Assembly: GCA_028691095.1 (NCBI GenBank)
Contig: JAQUZZ010000003.1
Span: 1-16,798 of the forward strand
Origin: Alistipes sp.
Lineage (GTDB): Bacteria; Bacteroidota; Bacteroidia; Bacteroidales; Rikenellaceae
Length of the DNA stretch: 16,798 nucleotides
Direction of reading: 5' to 3'
The notes beneath the pieces are model-generated. The model did not search any database, was not told the DNA's origin, and was given only the letters and a program-made list of their open reading frames with translations. The translations under genes and the position numbers were made by a program. This document shows, piece after piece, positions 7,653 to 14,553 of this stretch (position 1 is its first letter; each line of letters starts with the position of its first letter).

Positions 7653-8678
7653 TTACAGGGTACTGCGCTTTTGCAGCGGCACACCCAGATGCTCCAAGTA
7701 TCGTTCAATATCTTGGCGGAGTCGCTGGTAGAGAAAGCACTCCTTATAGTGTTCATTGTCCAACAACACCTCCCGCACGTTGCGCAGGGAGTTGTTGTAG
7801 TTGCTCAGTTCGTTTTTCAGGGCGATGCCTTGCTTGGTGCCGGCGGTGATGCGTTCGATGGCCATCTCTCGGAGCCGTTCGCATACCGTGTGCAGCAGCA
7901 CCAATACGACGTTGTCGAGGAGGGTATGCCCCTGCATAAAGAGGTAGACGTTGTCGGGCGTCACCTCGAATGCGCGAAGTTGCTCTCCGAAAGCATAAAC
8001 GGCATCCGTCCAGTCGGCATGGTGCTCCTCCAAGGAGCGCACTCGTTTTTCGACCTGCCGTTGGAGCCATAGCAGGGTCTGCTCGCCATCGTGTTGCAGG
8101 TCGAGGTAGTTGAGGCGCACGCTACTCCGAAAATCGGAGAGCGAAAAGGCCTTCTCACTCTTGCGTCGCGCCGAGTAGATATACCACAGAAAGAGCGGGT
8201 AGATGATGCGCGAGTAGGCGGTCATGAAACGCTCAAAATCGAAAATCAACGTATCGTTTTTGGTCGCCTTGACGCAGATCTTATGAAGCGTCGGAGGGTA
8301 GCAGAGGTAATTCTCGGTGGCGTAGGTGTAGGTGTGAAAGAGATAGGGGGTGCAGTTGACCCATCGCGACTGATCGTTGAAATTCTGGAACAGGTAATCG
8401 AAGTCGCTGTCCATGCAGAGCAGCGTCTGTTCATTGCACGAGTCGATCATATCCAGCAGAACGCGTTTTCCCTTGGCTAAGTCGGCTCGCGGAGGAACGC
8501 TGATCTCGAAGCGCAGGGTCTCGCTCTCGAAGTCGTCGAAGATGTTGCGCCAGAAGGCCACATCGTCATACCCCTCGACAAAGACCCGAATCAATCGAAA
8601 TCCTTCAGGATCTCTCCGTTCCAGACGCGTTGTGGCGGCTGCGGGACGAGCGTATGTGTGTTTGGGTTGACGTTTCAT
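7653..8678 (-). CDS. DUF4435 protein with a TOPRIM-like N-terminus
   Basis: A 341-residue protein of unknown function. The first 100 residues read like a TOPRIM fold: a glutamate in the hydrophobic strand LIRVFVEGYDDVAFW (Glu35), then LLCMDSDFDYLF with the acidic pair Asp90 and Asp92. This arrangement is found in primases, topoisomerases and OLD-family nucleases. The segment YTYATENYLCYPPTLHKI further on fits the DUF4435 family. The remainder is alpha-helical with no motif I recognise. No ATPase partner is next to it, although DUF4435 proteins are sometimes fused to or beside ABC-type ATPases in OLD-like systems. It sits 57 bases after the dCMP deaminase gene and 48 before the serine acetyltransferase gene, so it is probably co-transcribed. 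Family call is fairly sure; nuclease activity is inference. Confidence 0.75.
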   Translation of the reverse strand: MKRQPKHTYARPAAATTRLERRDPEGFRLIRVFVEGYDDVAFWRNIFDDFESETLRFEISVPPRADLAKGKRVLLDMIDSCNEQTLLCMDSDFDYLFQNFNDQSRWVNCTPYLFHTYTYATENYLCYPPTLHKICVKATKNDTLIFDFERFMTAYSRIIYPLFLWYIYSARRKSEKAFSLSDFRSSVRLNYLDLQHDGEQTLLWLQRQVEKRVRSLEEHHADWTDAVYAFGEQLRAFEVTPDNVYLFMQGHTLLDNVVLVLLHTVCERLREMAIERITAGTKQGIALKNELSNYNNSLRNVREVLLDNEHYKECFLYQRLRQDIERYLEHLGVPLQKRSTL

Positions 8679-8735
8679 GGTGTGACCAGTAAGGGGACGT
8701 AGCGTAGGCGAACCTGTCGATGGGCGGAACGGAAT

Positions 8736-9182
8736 TTAGCGTGCGGTGTCGGGGGGTAATGCCACGTGAACCACCTCGATGCCCACGCGCTGAAGCAGTT
8801 GCAGCCCCTCCTCCGAGTGGTAGTCGTCGCAGTAGACGACACGGCGAATGCCGCTTTGGATGATGAGTTTGGCACACTCGATGCAGGGCGAAGAGGTGAC
8901 ATAGAGGGTCGAGCCCTCGCTGCTGTTGTTCGACTTGGCGACTTTGGTGATTGCGTTGGCTTCGGCGTGCAGGACATAGGGTTTCGTCTTTCCCGCTTCG
9001 TCCTCACAAAGGTTCTCGAATCCCGAGGGGGTTCCGTTGTAGCCGTCGGAGATAATCATCTTATCCTTCACCAACAACGCCCCCACCTGACGCCGGACAC
9101 AGTAGGAGTTGCCGGCCCAGATTTTGGCCATTTTGATGTAACGAATATCCAGTTGTCGTTGTTTCTCTTCTTGATACCCCAT
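8736..9182 (-). CDS. deoxycytidylate (dCMP) deaminase
   Basis: A 148-residue zinc enzyme that converts dCMP to dUMP for thymidylate synthesis. The zinc site is clear: HAEANAI (His72, catalytic Glu74) and PCIECA (Cys100, Cys103). The extra conserved region GYNGTPSGFENLCED distinguishes dCMP deaminases (ComEB type) from cytidine deaminases. Length is normal for the family. It begins 12 bases after the manA stop on the same strand, so the two are almost surely co-transcribed. A tRNA adenosine deaminase is the main alternative, but the substrate-region motif argues against it. Confidence 0.92.
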   Translation of the reverse strand: MGYQEEKQRQLDIRYIKMAKIWAGNSYCVRRQVGALLVKDKMIISDGYNGTPSGFENLCEDEAGKTKPYVLHAEANAITKVAKSNNSSEGSTLYVTSSPCIECAKLIIQSGIRRVVYCDDYHSEEGLQLLQRVGIEVVHVALPPDTAR

Positions 9183-9194
9183 GGTGTTGTTCGG

Positions 9195-10163
9195 TTATTC
9201 GATGTAAATCTCTAAAAGTGTACCTTCACCCTCTAAAGTGGCGGTCTCGATGCAGGCGGGTAGCAGCAGGGTGTCGCCACAACGCAACGTCTCTTGACCC
9301 TCGTCCCAATGCAGAACGATTTGTCCTTGGGTGAGCATATAGAGCGTGAAAGAGTCGCGTGTCATGTAGTTACACTCCATCGATCCTTTGAGCTGAATCA
9401 GTTGGGAGGTGAAGTAGGGACACTGTTTCAGCATTGCAGCCTCGTTGAGCTTGGGCGACACAGGAAGTCGATACGCCTCCTTGGCATCGAAATGAATCGC
9501 CTCCAGTGCCAGATCGGTGTGTAGCTCGCGCCCCCTGCCTTGTGCGTCGGTGCGATCCCAGTCGTAGATGCGATAGGTAATATCGGAGGTCTGCTGAATC
9601 TCGGCGACCAAAATCCCTTTGCCGATGGTGTGCACCGTGCCGGCCGGAATGAAGAAGGCATCGCCCGGCTTGACCGAGAAACGTTGCAGCGACTCACCCA
9701 ACGTGCCCTCGTCGATGCGACGTGCAAACTCCTCGCGGGAGATGGCGCGGTCGAAGCCCAGGAAAAGCTCTGCATCGGGGGCGCAGTCGATGACATACCA
9801 CATCTCTGTTTTGCCATAGCTGGTGTGGCGTTCGGCGGCCAGTCGATCGTCGGGATGCACTTGTACCGAGAGGTTCTCTTGTGCATCAATGTATTTGATC
9901 AGAAGCGGAAATTGAAGTCCGAAGGTGTTGTAGATCGAGTCCCCGACCAAATCACCCATATAGACCTCGATCAACTCTTCCAAGGTGTTGCCTGCCAAAA
10001 ACCCGTTGCTGACCACGGAAATATCGCCCTCCATGGTCGAGACTTCCCAGCTCTCTCCGATGACTTTGTGAGCCGGAAGACGTTTGTTGAGCCGAGTATG
10101 AAGCGCGCTTCCTCCCCAAATTCGTTCTTTGAGATGAGGTTTGAATTTTAGCGGATATAGCAT
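9195..10163 (-). CDS. manA: mannose-6-phosphate isomerase, class I
   Basis: A 322-residue zinc enzyme that interconverts mannose-6-phosphate and fructose-6-phosphate, feeding GDP-mannose and surface glycan synthesis. Zinc ligands are visible in QVHPDD (Gln101, His103), KTEMWYV (Glu120) and GTVHTIG (His178). The start LKFKPHLKERIWGG is typical of the short bacterial class I enzymes. I use ATG 10163 because homologues begin MLYPLKF; the frame is open to an ATG at 10250, but those 29 residues are basic and not family-like. It is the first gene of the probable five-gene minus-strand operon and is divergent from galE, another sugar-nucleotide enzyme. A -7 box lies at 10280-10287. Confidence 0.94.
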   Translation of the reverse strand: MLYPLKFKPHLKERIWGGSALHTRLNKRLPAHKVIGESWEVSTMEGDISVVSNGFLAGNTLEELIEVYMGDLVGDSIYNTFGLQFPLLIKYIDAQENLSVQVHPDDRLAAERHTSYGKTEMWYVIDCAPDAELFLGFDRAISREEFARRIDEGTLGESLQRFSVKPGDAFFIPAGTVHTIGKGILVAEIQQTSDITYRIYDWDRTDAQGRGRELHTDLALEAIHFDAKEAYRLPVSPKLNEAAMLKQCPYFTSQLIQLKGSMECNYMTRDSFTLYMLTQGQIVLHWDEGQETLRCGDTLLLPACIETATLEGEGTLLEIYIE

Positions 10164-10279
10164 AATTCGCTGAGTTTGTATCAAGGGGATTAAACGGTCT
10201 CTGTGTTGTCGTCCTCCATTCTTAGAGGAAACGAAATTTGTAGAAACCATGGTATAAACAACCCTTTGAAATTTAAGTA

Positions 10280-10287
10280 CAAAAGTA
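10280..10287 (-). promoter_or_regulatory. -7 promoter box for the manA operon
   Basis: Minus-strand TACTTTTG is an exact TAnnTTTG match and points at manA. No good -33 TTTG is seen. The leader to the ATG at 10163 would be about 110 bases. It lies only 21 bases from the galE -7 box on the other strand, so RNA polymerase binding to one would hinder the other. Confidence 0.55.
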
Positions 10288-10308
10288 ACAAAATCTGTTA
10301 AGATTTCC

Positions 10309-10316
10309 TACCTTTG
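10309..10316 (+). promoter_or_regulatory. -7 promoter box for galE
   Basis: TACCTTTG is an exact TAnnTTTG match pointing at galE. A clear -33 TTTG is lacking. Transcription would begin near 10321 and give a leader of about 130 bases. That leader has ATCCGAA (10323-10329) pairing with TTCGGAT (10384-10390), and inside it AGAATT-CC-AATTCT (10334-10347). Confidence 0.6.
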
Positions 10317-10451
10317 TCTACGATCCGAAGCTCAGAATTCCAATTCTTCTTGCAGTGATATGCTGTAATGAATTTAGAATCAATTCGGATAAGACAAAGC
10401 AACGTAACAAGATAGACATTCTAAACAAAACACAGACCAAGAACTGAAATC

Positions 10452-11480
10452 ATGAAAAAAGAGTGCGTATTGGTGACCGGAGGAGCCGGTTATATTGGAA
10501 CTCATACCAGCGTGGCATTGATCGAAGCAGGTTATGACGTAGTGGTAGTGGACAATCTCTCCAACTCCGAACCCTCGGCCGTGGAGGGTGTGCGTCGCAT
10601 TACCGGTGCGGAGATTCCTTTCGAGCAGGTCGACTGCTGCGACAAAGAGGCATTGGGGCGTGTATTTGATCGTTATAAGTTCAACTCGATTATCCATTTT
10701 GCAGCCTCCAAGGCGGTGGGTGAGTCGGTCGAGAAGCCGCTGCTCTACTATCGCAATAATTTACTCTCCCTGCTCAATGTGCTGGAGCTGATGAAGGAGA
10801 AGGGCGTTCGCAACATCGTCTTCTCCTCCTCTTGTACCGTGTACGGACAGCCTGAGGTGCTGCCTGTGACGGAACAGACCCCGCGTCAACCCGCCACCTC
10901 CCCCTATGGTAACACCAAACAGATTTGCGAAGATATTTTACGCGATACGACCCATGCCTGCGATGCAATTTATGGCATTGCATTGCGCTACTTCAATCCG
11001 ATTGGGGCACACCCTTCTGCTTTGATTGGGGAGTTGCCCAAGGGGGTTCCGGGAAATCTGGTTCCCTTTATCACCCAGACGGCGGCAGGCCTTCGTAAGA
11101 GTCTGAGCATCTTTGGGGATGACTACGACACCCCCGACGGATCGGCCATCCGCGATTATATTGATGTGGTGGATTTGGCACGCGCTCACGTTGTGGCAGT
11201 CGGCCGAATGGTTGAGGGGCGTAGCAAGTCTAATTATGAGTTTTTTAATGTAGGAACGGGAGCCGGACGCTCGGTGATCGAGTTGGTGGCTGCCTTCGAG
11301 AAGGCGACGGGCGTGAAGGTTCCGCACCAGATTGTCGGACGCCGTGCCGGAGATATTGAGAAGATTTGGGCCGATACGGCCTATGCCAACCAAGAGTTGG
11401 GGTGGAAGGCGACCCGTCCGATTGAGGAGACCTTGGCCGCCGCATGGGCTTGGGAGAAGCATTTGCGCGGAATTGCGTAG
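10452..11480 (+). CDS. galE: UDP-glucose 4-epimerase
   Basis: A 342-residue short-chain dehydrogenase/reductase enzyme that interconverts UDP-glucose and UDP-galactose, for galactose use and surface polysaccharide supply. The NAD-binding motif GGAGYIG is at residues 10-16. The serine stretch VFSSSCTVYG precedes the catalytic YGNTK (Tyr152, Lys156). The substrate-binding part follows with ALRYFNPIGAHPS, RDYIDVVDLARAH and YEFFNVGTG, all characteristic of GalE rather than dehydratases. Length is normal. The ATG at 10452 follows a leader with a divergent promoter shared with manA. A strong terminator hairpin lies 48 bases after the stop, so it is transcribed alone. Confidence 0.96.
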   Translation: MKKECVLVTGGAGYIGTHTSVALIEAGYDVVVVDNLSNSEPSAVEGVRRITGAEIPFEQVDCCDKEALGRVFDRYKFNSIIHFAASKAVGESVEKPLLYYRNNLLSLLNVLELMKEKGVRNIVFSSSCTVYGQPEVLPVTEQTPRQPATSPYGNTKQICEDILRDTTHACDAIYGIALRYFNPIGAHPSALIGELPKGVPGNLVPFITQTAAGLRKSLSIFGDDYDTPDGSAIRDYIDVVDLARAHVVAVGRMVEGRSKSNYEFFNVGTGAGRSVIELVAAFEKATGVKVPHQIVGRRAGDIEKIWADTAYANQELGWKATRPIEETLAAAWAWEKHLRGIA

Positions 11481-11528
11481 AGCTCTTGTGGCGATCGCAT
11501 CGTCGCAAACAGCGAAAAAACAATGGTG

Positions 11529-11571
11529 AAATCAAAGCGAGCCGGAATCCTCTTCCGGCTCGCTTTGATTT
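11529..11571. terminator. strong terminator hairpin between galE and the acetyltransferase
   Basis: A perfect 19-bp inverted repeat: arm 11529-11547 (starting AAATCAAAGCGAGCC) and arm 11553-11571, with a 5-base loop. A-rich and T-rich ends on the two arms let it act in both directions. It separates the convergent galE and acetyltransferase genes. Confidence 0.9.
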
Positions 11572-11595
11572 TCCGTACAGGGGAAGCACCTTGTG

Positions 11596-12225
11596 CTATT
11601 GGTTCGTCATTAGCGCGTCAATCTCTCCGGCACGTAGCTGGGGAAGGTGAGCCTGGATCTGTTCGATGGGCCAATTCCACCATTGGATCTGCTCCAAGCG
11701 AGAGATGGTGGCCGCATCGAACCGTTTGCGAATCTCCCGAGCGGGGACTCCTCCTACGATGGTGTAGGGGGCGACGTCGTGCGTTACTACGGCGCGGGTG
11801 CCGATGATGGCTCCGTTGCCGATGGTGACACCCGACAGAATGAGGGCTTCGTAGCCGATCCATACGTCATGGCCGATGCGAATATCGCCCTTCTGATCCC
11901 ATGCCGATGCGACCTCCTCGCGCTTCAGATCCCATGCTTCAAAGAAGAGGGGGAACGGATAGGTAGAGAGGGACTTCAAGGTGTGGTTGGCACTGTTGAA
12001 GAGAAATTTGGCACCGCAAGCGATCGAGCAGAACTTCCCGATAATCAGCCGATCCTTATTGATCGGGTAGTGATAGAGCACGTTTCGCTTTTCAAATTCT
12101 CGCGGGTCGTGTACAGAGTCATTGTAAAAGGTGTAGTCTCCGACGATCAGATTGGGATTGTGGAGAACGGCATTGAGATAGACCGTTTGCGTATCTCCGG
12201 TACGCGGATAAATAATAGAATGCAT
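11596..12225 (-). CDS. Vat/CatB-like xenobiotic O-acetyltransferase
   Basis: A 209-residue left-handed beta-helix acetyltransferase. Members use acetyl-CoA to modify hydroxyl groups of drugs such as streptogramin A (Vat) or chloramphenicol (CatB), or of sugars. Visible markers are YTFYNDSVHDPREFEKRNVLYHYP near the start, then IIGKFCSIACGAKFLFNSANH with His81 at the position of the catalytic histidine of Vat(D), then TYPFPLF. Hexapeptide turns DIRIGHDVWIGYEALILSGVTIGNGAIIGTRAVVTHDVAPYTIVGGVPA follow. Length matches the Vat/XAT family. It is a single gene, convergent with galE and divergent from the methyltransferase. Nothing around it suggests recent mobility, so it may be an intrinsic gene. 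Resistance activity is not proven by the sequence. Confidence 0.85.
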   Translation of the reverse strand: MHSIIYPRTGDTQTVYLNAVLHNPNLIVGDYTFYNDSVHDPREFEKRNVLYHYPINKDRLIIGKFCSIACGAKFLFNSANHTLKSLSTYPFPLFFEAWDLKREEVASAWDQKGDIRIGHDVWIGYEALILSGVTIGNGAIIGTRAVVTHDVAPYTIVGGVPAREIRKRFDAATISRLEQIQWWNWPIEQIQAHLPQLRAGEIDALMTNQ

Positions 12226-12266
12226 GGCTTAATGGTTTGGGGTTGAGGAATGAATACACTTCTTCG

Positions 12267-12289
12267 GGACGATCCTAAGGGTGTCGTCC
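12267..12289 (-). promoter_or_regulatory. leader hairpin upstream of the acetyltransferase gene
   Basis: GGACGA (12267-12272) pairs with TCGTCC (12284-12289) around an 11-base loop that itself contains a CCT/AGG pairing. It lies 42 bases before the start codon, inside the likely transcript from the -7 box at 12354-12361. It could be an attenuator or a stability element. Confidence 0.35.
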
Positions 12290-12353
12290 TGGCCTGACCC
12301 AAACTACGTCATATGCAACGTTGCCACTTCATGCAAAAATCCGTTTTTCAACT

Positions 12354-12361
12354 CAAAGGTA
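12354..12361 (-). promoter_or_regulatory. -7 promoter box for the Vat-like acetyltransferase gene
   Basis: Minus-strand TACCTTTG is an exact TAnnTTTG match pointing at the gene that starts at 12225. The leader would be about 120 bases. No clear -33 element is present. Confidence 0.55.
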
Positions 12362-12402
12362 GCGATTTTGTGCGAGAGTGAATACGATGAGGTTCTTTTT
12401 AC

Positions 12403-12410
12403 TACCTTTG
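12403..12410 (+). promoter_or_regulatory. -7 promoter box pointing at the methyltransferase
   Basis: TACCTTTG is an exact TAnnTTTG match, 41 bases from its mirror copy at 12354-12361. A transcript would start near 12417, about 340 bases before the methyltransferase ATG. That is long enough to contain a separate small RNA. Confidence 0.55.
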
Positions 12411-12416
12411 TCCTAT

Positions 12417-12570
12417 TAAATCGCACTTCGACGGGAGCGGGATGCCGAAAAAGCCTCACTGAAAATAGCCGGAGAAGTGCATGATACGATTGGATGCTTT
12501 ATAATCTGTTTGTTTCGGATTCGGTACGATAGGCTCCATTCCCTTCTGGGAAAGGAGTCGCCCTTTTGTC
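12417..12570 (+). ncRNA. candidate small RNA or structured leader
   Basis: Downstream of the -7 box at 12403 a 7-bp pairing, GCACTTC (12423-12429) with GAAGTGC (12474-12480), encloses a purine-rich stretch. A hairpin at 12534-12557 follows: CTCCATTCCC with GGGAAAGGAG, one mismatch, 4-base loop, then a short T-run at 12564-12567, like an intrinsic terminator. I see no open reading frame with coding character here. The boundaries are inferred from the promoter and hairpin, and I recognise no known RNA family with confidence. Confidence 0.35.
12534..12567 (+). terminator. possible intrinsic terminator or attenuator
   Basis: Ten-bp stem with one A-A mismatch (12534-12543 with 12548-12557), TTCT loop, and TTTT six bases after the stem. 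It sits 190 bases before the methyltransferase. A second hairpin, CTCTCG/CGAGAG (12570-12575 with 12586-12591), follows at once. Further on, GATCGTACGATC (12681-12692) is a perfect palindrome. No gene is supported in 12226-12758. Confidence 0.45.
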
Positions 12571-12758
12571 TCTCGGATATTCTTTCGAGAGTGTAGCTTT
12601 ATGAATATAGTTTAGGCAGGGAAGATGAAGCGGATGCTCGATGGCATCTCGTCGAGAGGGTCGCGTACAGGAGATTCCCCGATCGTACGATCTTTTAGCC
12701 ATAGGCTCATCCGGATCTTTCGACCTGCCCCGTTATTTTACTTTCAACAAATTACATC

Positions 12759-13541
12759 ATGGAAAAAGAGCATCAACCCATCAATAATTTCGATTTCGAC
12801 TTAAATCTTATCGCCAACTTTTTCAAAGGCCTGGATCGGCAGGGGCCCGGCTCGGTGGCACAGACCCTCAAAGCCCTGCATGAGATTGAACCCCATTTAC
12901 CCGAAGTTCCACAGATTGCCGATCTGGGTTGTGGAACGGGAGGGCAAACGGTGACACTGGCTAAGGCATTGCCCCATGCCCACATCACCGCAGTGGATCT
13001 GCTGCCCCAAATGATCGAGGGCGTGCAGGCACGTATTGCGCAGAATCATCTTTCAGCGCAGATTACCCCCGTGCAGGCTTCGATGGATGCGTTGCCGTTG
13101 GCCGATGCCTCGTTGGATCTGATCTGGGCCGAGGGGTCGATCTATCACATCGGCTTCGAGTGCGGCCTGCGTGCTTGGCGTCGTTGGCTGAAATCCGGAG
13201 GTTTTGTGGCCGTCACCGAGTGTTGTTGGCTCTCGGATCGTCGTCCAGCAGATCTGCAATGGTTCACGGATAACTTCACGGAGATAGATACCCTGGCACA
13301 AAAGATCGCGATTCTGCAACGTGCGGGATATGAACCCACCGCCCATTTTATTCTGCCCTCTTCGTGTTGGACCGAGGCGTATTATCGGCCGATGGAGGCT
13401 CGAATTCGACAATTTGAAGCCGAAAACCCAGCGTGTCCCTCGATGGGTCAGTGGCTCGATCAGCTCAAAACAGAGATCGACGTGTATCGTCGATGGGGCG
13501 AGTTGTATGGCTATGTCTTTTTTGTAGGACGAAAATTGTAG
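12759..13541 (+). CDS. class I SAM-dependent methyltransferase
   Basis: A 260-residue Rossmann-fold methyltransferase. Motif I is ADLGCGTGGQTVTLAKA near residues 55-71, and the acidic end of strand 2 is ITAVDLLPQMIEG. Motifs ASMDALPLADASLDLIWAEGSIYHIGF and WLKSGGFVAVTEC follow in the usual order. The C-terminal 100 residues with ELYGYVFFVGRKL resemble the group annotated as UbiE/Coq5-like or small-molecule methyltransferases. The substrate cannot be read from the sequence. It is a single gene, ending 18 bases before a strong terminator, and preceded by a long structured gap. No sign of damage. Confidence 0.88.
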   Translation: MEKEHQPINNFDFDLNLIANFFKGLDRQGPGSVAQTLKALHEIEPHLPEVPQIADLGCGTGGQTVTLAKALPHAHITAVDLLPQMIEGVQARIAQNHLSAQITPVQASMDALPLADASLDLIWAEGSIYHIGFECGLRAWRRWLKSGGFVAVTECCWLSDRRPADLQWFTDNFTEIDTLAQKIAILQRAGYEPTAHFILPSSCWTEAYYRPMEARIRQFEAENPACPSMGQWLDQLKTEIDVYRRWGELYGYVFFVGRKL

Positions 13542-13559
13542 GGCATTGAGGTTGAACAA

Positions 13560-13591
13560 AAGAGGGGTCGCAGTAAATTGCGACCCCTCTT
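13560..13591 (+). terminator. terminator of the methyltransferase gene
   Basis: A perfect 13-bp stem, AAGAGGGGTCGCA (13560-13572) with TGCGACCCCTCTT (13579-13591), and a 6-base loop, starting 18 bases after the stop codon and followed by CTGTTT. Confidence 0.85.
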
Positions 13592-13602
13592 CTGTTTAAA
13601 GT

Positions 13603-13638
13603 CGTCGTCTTCGATCCAAAGATTCGTTCAAGACGACG
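13603..13638 (-). terminator. probable terminator of the TIM-barrel gene
   Basis: A perfect 9-bp inverted repeat, CGTCGTCTT (13603-13611) and AAGACGACG (13630-13638), with an 18-base loop. It lies 28 bases past the stop of the minus-strand gene at 13667. The long loop and lack of a strong T-run lower confidence. Confidence 0.5.
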
Positions 13639-13666
13639 AAAGGGCTTAATCACTCTTTTCGATCGG

Positions 13667-14494
13667 TTACTTGGTGGCATCGCACACGCCACGTAGGTAG
13701 CCGATGGATTCGGCCATGCCCGGCAGCGGATCTTTGCCATCTTTCTCAAACTCCAGGCTGCATACACCGGTGTAGCCGATCTTCCGCAATGTTTTGACGA
13801 TGGAGGGAATATCCATCACGCCACGTCCCATTTCGCAGGTTTGACCCTTCTTTTCGGCCGCGGTTTCGTCTTTGATGTGGATGTCGAAGATGCGGGCGCG
13901 ATACCGTTTCAGGTCGTTCACGCAACTGGCTCCGAAACGCGTGGTGTGTCCCAGGTCGAGGCAGATGCCGATGCGCGGGTCGAGGTCGGCGATATGAGCC
14001 ATGACGTCGGCTGCATCAGGAAAGAGCTTGGTGTCGGGGCCATGGGTGTGAATGGCCATCCGAATGTTGTAGGTTTTGATCTTGGCGTCGATGTAGGGCA
14101 GCAGGTCGTAGGCCGGAACCCCGATAAACATCTGGGCACCGTATCGTTTGGCATACTCAAAAACCCGATCCACGTCGGCTTCGGTATTCATGTAGATGGG
14201 GCCTAAGGTGTACCCCTCGATTCCCGCATCGGCCAGTTTCTGCTTGAAGGCGGCGATTTGCTCGGAGGTGCTGTTTTGGGGCAGATGAAAATCTTTGACG
14301 CTCAGGTATTTCACGCCCATCTTTTGGATCATCTTGAGGCTCTGATCCACGTTGAATTCCCGAAAATTGAATCCGGCAACCCCGATTTTCATCGCTTCGG
14401 AACGATGATGCGTTACGGTTTGGGCGGATGCCGTGACCGTTCCCAGTAAGAGCGATAGCCCTATTAACAGGGAGGTTAGATAGCTTCTGTTCAT
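13667..14494 (-). CDS. secreted sugar phosphate isomerase/epimerase-like TIM barrel
   Basis: A 275-residue protein with a clear export signal: MNRSYLTSLLIGLSLLLGTV followed by TASAQ, with cleavage likely near residue 25. The mature part is a xylose-isomerase-like TIM barrel (AP endonuclease 2 family). Likely metal ligands are in ICLDLGHTTRFG, RIFDIHIKDE and CSLEFEKDG, with IHTHGPD earlier. Exported members are common in Bacteroidota, often near genes for 3-keto-sugar processing, but none of those is here. The substrate is unknown, and the name isomerase comes from the fold only. It appears to be a single gene with its own promoter at 14550-14557 and a striking inverted repeat over that promoter. 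Confidence 0.85.
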   Translation of the reverse strand: MNRSYLTSLLIGLSLLLGTVTASAQTVTHHRSEAMKIGVAGFNFREFNVDQSLKMIQKMGVKYLSVKDFHLPQNSTSEQIAAFKQKLADAGIEGYTLGPIYMNTEADVDRVFEYAKRYGAQMFIGVPAYDLLPYIDAKIKTYNIRMAIHTHGPDTKLFPDAADVMAHIADLDPRIGICLDLGHTTRFGASCVNDLKRYRARIFDIHIKDETAAEKKGQTCEMGRGVMDIPSIVKTLRKIGYTGVCSLEFEKDGKDPLPGMAESIGYLRGVCDATK

Positions 14495-14518
14495 AGTGTT
14501 AGGTAGTAAGTTGAATGA

Positions 14519-14553
14519 TTTGTACGTCGCCTGAGAAAGGGGCGACGTACAAA
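14519..14553. promoter_or_regulatory. perfect 13-bp inverted repeat over the promoter (candidate operator)
   Basis: TTTGTACGTCGCC (14519-14531) and GGCGACGTACAAA (14541-14553) are exact reverse complements around a 9-base spacer. The right arm covers half of the -7 box, and the predicted start site falls inside that arm. An RNA would therefore lack part of the arm, so a DNA-binding site is more likely than an RNA hairpin. Confidence 0.5.

Noticed and set aside
7653..8678. Two-gene OLD-type anti-phage system
   Set aside because: No ATPase, helicase or other defence gene is next to the DUF4435 gene; its neighbours are metabolic. Only a stand-alone TOPRIM-like protein is supported.
12423..12480. 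Cobalamin riboswitch
   Set aside because: There is a loose resemblance to the B12 box at 12467-12480 and a CACTG stretch before it, but the conserved CCCGC core and the usual length are missing. Kept only as a hint in the findings.
12499..12702. 67-residue minus-strand open frame in the gap before the methyltransferase
   Set aside because: No recognisable protein features, no promoter on that strand nearby, and the stretch is dominated by hairpins.
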